Shown here piece by piece: positions 58,889-64,000 of a DNA stretch of 64,000 bases (the first letter of the stretch is position 1; the number at the start of each line of letters is the position of its first letter). The position numbers were made by a program, and so were the translations under genes. The notes under the pieces are model-generated. The model was given only the letters and a program-made list of their open reading frames with translations. It did not search any database and was not told the origin of the DNA. Origin of the DNA: Bacillus benzoevorans (lineage in GTDB: Bacteria > Bacillota > Bacilli > Bacillales > Cytobacillaceae); assembly GCF_014207535.1 (NCBI RefSeq), contig NZ_JACHGK010000004.1, positions 1 through 64,000 on the forward strand. The letters run 5' to 3'.

Positions 58889-60394
58889 TTATTCCTCCGT
58901 TTCAAACCTCTCAACGAGAAGCGCCAGAGTACGAACCATTACTCCTGTCGCCCCTGCCGGACCGAGATCATTGGCGTTCTTCCTCACCGCAGTACCCGCA
59001 ATATCTAAATGCACCCACGGCGTATCTTCGGCAAACTCTCCGATAAACGCACCGCCCATAATCGCATGACCTTCACTTCCCGGTGAGTTATTTAAATCAG
59101 CGATTTTGCTGTTTCGTACCCGTTCTTTGTCACGTTCAAACAATGGCAGCCGCCAAATAGGTTCACCCGCCTCAAATGATGCCTCAAGTACCTGTTCAAA
59201 CCACGCTTCGTTATTGGTCAGGGCACCTGTCGTTTCTGTTCCGAGCGCTGTGATGACCCCTCCAGTTAGTGTAGCCGCATCAACAAGATAATTGGCCCCA
59301 TGATGTTTTGCATAGGTCATTGCATCGGCAAGGACTAGACGTCCTTCTGCATCCGTATTTAACACTTCAATGGTCTTTCCGCTCAGCGATGTAATGACAT
59401 CATCAGGCTTTAAGGCATGACCGCCAATCATATTATCGGTTGCAGGAATCACGGCAACGACATTTTGTTCCGGTTTCAGTTCCCCGATGATTTCCATCGC
59501 CCCCAGAACCGCTGCCGCACCGCCCATATCGGTTTTCATCCCGACAATACCGGTTTTTGTCTTTAATGAATAACCGCCTGTATCAAAGGTAATTCCTTTC
59601 CCCACTAATCCAATGACGTCTTTCCATTCTTCCTTAGCCTGATATTTCAACACGATCATTTTTGGCGGTTCGCTTGACCCTTGATTAACAGCTAAAAGAG
59701 CCCCCATACCAAGCTTTAACATGTCTTCCTTTTCTAAAATTTCCACTTCAAAATCGTACTTGGCACCTAATTCTTTTGCATATTCTGCGAGATCAGCGGC
59801 TGTTAATAAATTCCCTGGAAGATTCACTAATGTTCTTGCCGAGTTTGTGGCATTTCCATAAACATAACCGACCGTTAATGCCGCCATTGCCTCTTCTTCA
59901 TCTGCTGCTTCCGTATAAACGGTAATATGGTTGATGTTTTTTTCCGGCTCATTGGATTTTTGCTTGTATCCCTCAAATCGATACGCTGCAAGTGCAAGTG
60001 CTTCTCCTAATGCATGTGCCGCGTCGAGGGCTCCCACTTTTTCAGTAATAAAGGAATCTAAATAGACCGCTGCTTCCTCGTGCTTCTCCTCTTTTATTTT
60101 TTTCACAACAGCACCGAAAATTCCCCGTAATGCTTCAAAGGAAAGTGCTGCTTCTTTCCCTAACCCAACGAAATAAAGACGCTTCACAGCCATTTTGCCC
60201 ATTGTATGTATTTTGCTTAGCTTTTTTTTCCTGGCTGAAATATCCCCATCTTTCACAAGTTCAGTTAACCCGCCTGCAAATGCTTGATCCAGTTCTAAAA
60301 GCTGCCCTTCGAATTTAGCCGGTTTCTCAAACAGGCCAATGATTAAACTTTCATGTTCAGCTGAAAAGGGTTTTTCGATTTGCACTGAAAACAT
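58889..60394 (-). CDS. pepA: leucyl aminopeptidase (PepA/YuiE)
   Basis: A 501-residue M17 zinc aminopeptidase. The metal and catalytic motifs are VGKGITFDTGGYSLK, GMKTDMGGAAAVLG and the NTDAEGRLVLADAM signature. It removes N-terminal residues from peptides in the cytosol. In B. subtilis yuiE lies next to yuiD, as here. Confidence 0.96.
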   Translation of the reverse strand: MFSVQIEKPFSAEHESLIIGLFEKPAKFEGQLLELDQAFAGGLTELVKDGDISARKKKLSKIHTMGKMAVKRLYFVGLGKEAALSFEALRGIFGAVVKKIKEEKHEEAAVYLDSFITEKVGALDAAHALGEALALAAYRFEGYKQKSNEPEKNINHITVYTEAADEEEAMAALTVGYVYGNATNSARTLVNLPGNLLTAADLAEYAKELGAKYDFEVEILEKEDMLKLGMGALLAVNQGSSEPPKMIVLKYQAKEEWKDVIGLVGKGITFDTGGYSLKTKTGIVGMKTDMGGAAAVLGAMEIIGELKPEQNVVAVIPATDNMIGGHALKPDDVITSLSGKTIEVLNTDAEGRLVLADAMTYAKHHGANYLVDAATLTGGVITALGTETTGALTNNEAWFEQVLEASFEAGEPIWRLPLFERDKERVRNSKIADLNNSPGSEGHAIMGGAFIGEFAEDTPWVHLDIAGTAVRKNANDLGPAGATGVMVRTLALLVERFETEE

Positions 60395-60454
60395 GTATCC
60401 CGCCTCCTTTAATGAATACCATTATTATAGCCAAGAGTAAGAAATAATTCGACT

Positions 60455-60844
60455 TTACGTATTGTCCTCTAAATAGAGAAATAATTTCGGTAATTTTGGT
60501 AATGTACCGGTATCCTCAAATGAAACTTTATCGATATGCTGTGGTATAATAGAGAGAGAATTTCCAATAAATTCAATCACCTGTTCAAGGTTTAATCCCC
60601 AGTGTTTTGGACGGTATCCTGCTAAATAAAGACCAGCAGTCTCCATCATGGCACGGGCCCCTTTAATATTGCCGTATTCATAGTGGTAAATCGCAACACT
60701 CATTTGCAATAAGCCCTTTAAAAAAAAGTTTTGCTTATCCGTCATCCACATTTCTTCTAGAAGATCATGACAGGTATAATAATCGCCTTCGTTAAAGGAA
60801 ATAAAAAATTGGTAATATTCCATAGGATAAATCACGAGTCTCAT
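60455..60844 (-). CDS. DUF309 protein
   Basis: A 129-residue helical protein with the DUF309 signature FNEGDYYTCHDLLEEMW (17-33) and a second part QMSVAIYHYEYGNIKGARAM. The conserved His and Glu suggest a metal or ligand site, but function is unknown. GGAGGG lies immediately before the ATG. Confidence 0.88.
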   Translation of the reverse strand: MRLVIYPMEYYQFFISFNEGDYYTCHDLLEEMWMTDKQNFFLKGLLQMSVAIYHYEYGNIKGARAMMETAGLYLAGYRPKHWGLNLEQVIEFIGNSLSIIPQHIDKVSFEDTGTLPKLPKLFLYLEDNT

Positions 60845-61018
60845 TCTCCCTCCGGATTTCGCCTTTTTGATATATATAGTAGCAAACGAGAAAGCATAAC
60901 ACTAAAATATTACAAATATTACCTGACTCATCGATTCGCTACCCATATTCGAATGGATTGCCGTTTCTGAAAATTTCATTTGATTATAAAATTCAACAAA
61001 AGGCAGGTTGTATCCATC

Positions 61019-61498
61019 ATGGCCATTTTAGAAAACTTCTCGCTTTGGGCAGCTTTAACTTCCATCTTTTTCGCTCAATTTGTAAAGGTTCCCATTCAAT
61101 TAATTTTACTAAAAAAGGTAGATTGGTCGCTGATTGTCAGTACCGGAGGAATGCCGAGTTCCCATTCTGCAGCCGTTACAGCTGTCTCTACCGGTATAGC
61201 TCTTGAGGTCGGAATGGATTCCCCTTTATTTGCCGTATCAGCTGTATTTGCCATTATTACGATGTTTGATGCTTCAGGAGTCCGAAGGCAAGCCGGTGAA
61301 CAAGCAGCTGTACTCAATCAGTTAGCGGCAGATTTCAATCTTCTTTTGAAGGATATGAAGGCCTGGCACCATATGGAGGAAAAGGAAAAGCATAAAGAGT
61401 TGAAAGAACTCCTTGGACATAAGCCAATTGAGGTGTTTTTCGGCGGATTGACCGGCATTCTTTTGACGCTTGTCTTATATTATATTTTCAATGGATAA
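61019..61498 (+). CDS. yuiD: divergent PAP2-family membrane protein (YuiD, DUF212)
   Basis: A 159-residue protein. The motif TGGMPSSHSAAVTAVSTGIA (phosphatase-like SxxH) and FDASGVRRQAGEQAAVLNQL are diagnostic of DUF212. Hydrophobic segments lie at the N-terminus, middle and C-terminus. The start MAILENF is chosen because AAAGGCAGG is upstream. The substrate is unknown. Confidence 0.92.
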   Translation: MAILENFSLWAALTSIFFAQFVKVPIQLILLKKVDWSLIVSTGGMPSSHSAAVTAVSTGIALEVGMDSPLFAVSAVFAIITMFDASGVRRQAGEQAAVLNQLAADFNLLLKDMKAWHHMEEKEKHKELKELLGHKPIEVFFGGLTGILLTLVLYYIFNG

Positions 61499-61542
61499 GA
61501 CGATAGAAAATGAGGATAAATAAGAAAGAGTATTCAGTAGAA

Positions 61543-61626
61543 AAAGGTGTCAGATAACCACGATGATCGATCCGCCCGGCATGATCATACCGGAGGCATC
61601 AATTTCGTGGATGTCCGACACCTTTT
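61543..61626. repeat. palindromic repeat with GGTGTCAG ends, copy 2
   Basis: AAAAAGGTGTCAG (about 61543-61555) and GTCCGACACCTTTTTG (about 61611-61626) are inverted ends of an 84-bp element lying between yuiD and yuiC. The internal GATCGATCC and ATGATCAT are also palindromic. It shares its end motif with the element at 55185-55276 and could double as a terminator for both genes. Confidence 0.65.
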
Positions 61627-61645
61627 TGTGTCAACTTCCTGTTTT

Positions 61646-62320
61646 TTATTTTCTTTCAGGATTTACATACTGTTGGCGAAACACCTGCATCGATACATCC
61701 TCATTTAAAGACATTAAATCATGTTCCGTTAATGAACCGTCTCCCATTTCAACGACATACACATCTAATTCCTTTTTGCCCCAATGTGTATATACGTCAT
61801 CGACCGTTTCATAATAAAGATCTACGCGGTTCCCTTTAATGGCACCGCCTTTATCTGCCACTACACCGAACCCGTACTCCGGGATAAAGAGGATGGTTCC
61901 AATCGGAAACACACTTAAATCAGCTGCGACGGTTGAATAGAGATCTCTTTTGACTTTAACCCCTGAATAAGTAATGCCGAACTCAGGATGATCCGGGTTT
62001 TTCCCTGTCGATTCATATCCGGCAGTATATCCTGTCGCCACTACTTTTTTTACCGGATACTTTGACCAGTCAAACTGTTTCTCAAGATTCGGTTCTGTTT
62101 TGCCTAAAGCAATTTCGGAATCTGCCTTTACAGATTGTACGACTGCATAAAGAGTATGATTTTTAATCGAATAGCTAATATCACCCTTTACTTTCTCATA
62201 GATAGAAGCTGCAATTGATTTTGCCTCTACTCCTGTTATGAATTGAAAAGTAGATGTTAATGCTGCAATAAACAATACCGACATTAGCATCCGAATAGAA
62301 ACCATTTTTAACCTGTCCAT
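61646..62320 (-). CDS. yuiC: 3D-domain protein (YuiC, putative murein hydrolase)
   Basis: A 224-residue exported protein. Residues 5-28 form a signal or membrane anchor. The C-terminal 3D domain (about 115-200) has VVATGYTAGYESTG, FPIGTILFIPEYGFGVVADKG and the three Asp in VADKGGAIKGNRVDLYY, typical of Sps/mltA-like enzymes that cleave glycan strands. The B. subtilis YuiC structure is a muramidase-like lytic transglycosylase, and it sits in the same gene order. Confidence 0.92.
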   Translation of the reverse strand: MDRLKMVSIRMLMSVLFIAALTSTFQFITGVEAKSIAASIYEKVKGDISYSIKNHTLYAVVQSVKADSEIALGKTEPNLEKQFDWSKYPVKKVVATGYTAGYESTGKNPDHPEFGITYSGVKVKRDLYSTVAADLSVFPIGTILFIPEYGFGVVADKGGAIKGNRVDLYYETVDDVYTHWGKKELDVYVVEMGDGSLTEHDLMSLNEDVSMQVFRQQYVNPERK

Positions 62321-62440
62321 TTTTAGCTCATTCCTCCCAAAACTATTCATTTCCTAAGAGCGATAGAATTATGCATGAATAGTGGAGAAATAAAATCAGC
62401 CTTTTTGGACAATAAAAAAAGAGACTGCACGAGCCTCTCT

Positions 62441-62764
62441 TTAGAACATCTGATACCCTCTTTTTCGCAGTGCTTTAATAGTGACACCCGCTGCAATCGC
62501 TCCCAATAAACCGGTTACCAGAATTAAGATATCCGCTAAAGCCAGGTTAGATATTCGAGTAAGCAAATCCGAAAAAGAATGGCCTGCATCGGTAAAATAT
62601 TCAATAAAACGAACCTTGTCGATAATAAAAATGGCAATAACCGGGTAAATAATCGCCATAATCCATGACATTCTTAATAACATATTTAAAATAAAACCAA
62701 TTCCATAGAATAAAACGAAAAAAAGCACCATAGAAATAAGCAAAACAACGATATTCATCTGCAT
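62441..62764 (-). CDS. yuiB: YuiB-like membrane protein
   Basis: A 107-residue protein with three to four membrane helices (VVLLISMVLFFVLFYGIGFI, then IMAIIYPVIAIFIIDKV, then ADILILVTGLLGAIAAGVTI) and a short basic tail (KALRKRGYQMF). Homologues (YuiB) lie beside yuiC and yumB in B. subtilis. Function is unknown. AAGGGGGG lies upstream of the ATG. Confidence 0.9.
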   Translation of the reverse strand: MQMNIVVLLISMVLFFVLFYGIGFILNMLLRMSWIMAIIYPVIAIFIIDKVRFIEYFTDAGHSFSDLLTRISNLALADILILVTGLLGAIAAGVTIKALRKRGYQMF

Positions 62765-62859
62765 ATGTATCCCCCCTTATCCTTTTTAGTGTACTGAATC
62801 GATTTTTTCCAGTCAATCCATATATCAGGAGAGATTTAGGAACAAATTAATATTTTCAC

Positions 62860-62896
62860 AAAAAAGGGAACGAATCATCTTCGTTCCCTTTTTTAA
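62860..62896 (-). terminator. terminator of the NADH dehydrogenase gene
   Basis: AAAAAAGGGAACGAA (62860-62874) and TTCGTTCCCTTTTTT (62880-62894) form a perfect 15-bp stem. Confidence 0.92.
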
Positions 62897-62901
62897 GTGG
62901 A

Positions 62902-64000
62902 TTAGATAAAGTTGAATTTTCCTTTTTTAAGCATTAAGGAAATACCGCCAATCATCAATAAAGCACGGTTATCAATAACTTTCTTCATGAATGAAGCTGG
63001 AGTTCCGACTAATTTTTTGCCATATACAACGCCAATTGCATTATGGTCGCCAAGTGAACATACCGTTCCTTTAATATCCGGAACAAACTTCTCAAGATCA
63101 TTTTGATTACGCATTAATTTTGCGATATTTTTCGCAACCGCAATCCCTTGCTGCATCGCAATTTGTGCTGTAGGCGGATACGGACGGTTAATCTCTTCAT
63201 TAATAACAAGCGCACAGTCACCGATAATGAAAATATCGTTAAATCCAGGTGCCCTTAAATCAGGCTCTACTTTCACACGTGCTCTCATTGACTCAATACC
63301 GGAAGTTTCGATTACAGCATTTCCGCGGACACCTGCTGCCCAAACAACTGTACCTGCTTTAATTTCTTCAATCTCATCTTCGCCTTTACCAACTTTGATT
63401 CCATCTGGTGCGCATTCTTTTATCGCAGTGCCAATTTTGAACTCTACACCTTTGCCTTCTAAGAATGAAACGGCATATTTAACAAGTTCAGGATCAAAGC
63501 CTGGCAGTACAGTCGGAGCTGCTTCAACACACATGATTTTTACCTTGCTTTGCTCAACATCATATTCCTGGCAAAGTTTTGGAATGCGTTCAACTAGTTC
63601 TCCAAGGAACTCAATTCCGGTAAACCCGGCACCGCCGACAACAATCGCTAATTTATTATCATCTTGTTCATCGTGATACGTTGAGAATTGATATTCAATA
63701 TGTTCACGAATACGTCTTGCCGCATTTACGTTTACAATTGAGAATGCATATTCTTTTAAGCCTTTAATACCAAATGTTTCTGATTCGCCGCCTAAAGCAA
63801 CAACTAAATAATCATATGCAAGTTCGCTTTTTTCAAGCAAAACCTTTTTCTCTTCAGCTTTAATTTCCATAACAGTATCTTGAACAAACTCAACCTTATT
63901 GCGGTCAAGAACGTTTTTAATATCGTAACGTACACGGTCGTGGTGTAAAGTCCCTGCAGATGCTTCATGCAGCCATGTTGTTTCGTAGTGATAATCGTTT
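62902..64000 (-). CDS. yumB: type II NADH dehydrogenase-like protein (YumB), 5' end missing
   Basis: The frame stays open to the right edge, so about 366 residues are visible and roughly 40 at the N-terminus (the FAD GxGxxG motif) lie outside the window. The NADH-binding motif is IVVGGAGFTGIEFLGEL, followed by TVVWAAGVRGNAV and the second FAD motif IFIIGDCALVIN. It oxidises NADH and passes electrons to menaquinone without pumping protons. yumB next to yuiB/yuiC matches B. subtilis order. Confidence 0.93.
   Translation of the reverse strand, partial: NDYHYETTWLHEASAGTLHHDRVRYDIKNVLDRNKVEFVQDTVMEIKAEEKKVLLEKSELAYDYLVVALGGESETFGIKGLKEYAFSIVNVNAARRIREHIEYQFSTYHDEQDDNKLAIVVGGAGFTGIEFLGELVERIPKLCQEYDVEQSKVKIMCVEAAPTVLPGFDPELVKYAVSFLEGKGVEFKIGTAIKECAPDGIKVGKGEDEIEEIKAGTVVWAAGVRGNAVIETSGIESMRARVKVEPDLRAPGFNDIFIIGDCALVINEEINRPYPPTAQIAMQQGIAVAKNIAKLMRNQNDLEKFVPDIKGTVCSLGDHNAIGVVYGKKLVGTPASFMKKVIDNRALLMIGGISLMLKKGKFNFI

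Overview
The window comes from a low-GC, endospore-forming member of the Bacillaceae (Bacillus sensu lato). The evidence is a Bacillus-type 16S rRNA 5' end, an SspH-type spore protein gene, KapD, DUF1657/DUF421 genes, strong AGGAGG ribosome binding sites with frequent TTG/GTG starts, and a right half that follows the B. subtilis yug/yui/yum gene order (yugO-pgi-yugJ-yuzA-yugI-alaT-alaR, then kapD-yuzB-pepA-yuiD-yuiC-yuiB-yumB). Species cannot be fixed from the sequence alone.

Layout. 1-640: 5' end of a 16S gene read on the minus strand, with its leader and two promoters. 700-3.9 kb: small membrane genes, an MgtC-like gene, tRNA-Ala, a luciferase-like oxidoreductase and a lipoprotein. 3.9-11.2 kb: an aromatic-catabolism block on the minus strand, made of a complete six-gene diiron phenol-hydroxylase-type set in the Dmp L-M-N-O-P-Q order, with an extradiol catechol 2,3-dioxygenase directly upstream and a separate meta-cleavage hydrolase. 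11.2-18.3 kb: a divergent stand-alone PurC, a ferritin remnant, a Crp/Fnr regulator, sspH, a rod-shaped ncRNA that looks like 6S RNA, an SRAP protein, and trpD-trpC-trpF behind a T-box-like terminator. 18.5-21.3 kb: a Met-rich exported protein and a two-component system whose sensor also carries a Met-rich stretch. 22-24.2 kb: a selenocysteine formate dehydrogenase with an in-frame UGA and a SECIS hairpin. 24.3-34.5 kb: VanW, a MerR/coiled-coil protein, the carboxynorspermidine dehydrogenase/decarboxylase pair, MGMT, TatA, a NERD protein, a 52-bp tandem array, MoeA and a CsoR-family regulator. 34.8-41.3 kb: DUF1657/DUF421 genes, aroD, aroK, three tRNAs, brnQ, an Arc-like protein and an SPFH protein. 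41.4-48.3 kb: an HxlR-controlled GTP cyclohydrolase II-RibD-flavoprotein monooxygenase operon and an RND pump. 48.5-64 kb: the conserved yug/yui/yum core.

How the genes work together. The phenol-hydroxylase block would hydroxylate a phenol or arene to a catechol, cleave the ring extradiol, and hydrolyse the ring-fission product. The small ferredoxin probably re-reduces the dioxygenase iron. Later meta-pathway enzymes (hydratase, aldolase, dehydrogenases) and an XylR/DmpR-type activator are absent from the window. The formate dehydrogenase needs molybdenum cofactor (moeA is about 8 kb away) and a Sec insertion system that must lie elsewhere. The second-copy-like GTP cyclohydrolase II/RibD pair has no FMN riboswitch and ends in a monooxygenase, which suggests a specialised product rather than bulk riboflavin. 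The mobile signal is limited to short palindromic Bacillus-type repeats and decayed gene fragments; no intact insertion sequence, prophage or CRISPR array is visible.
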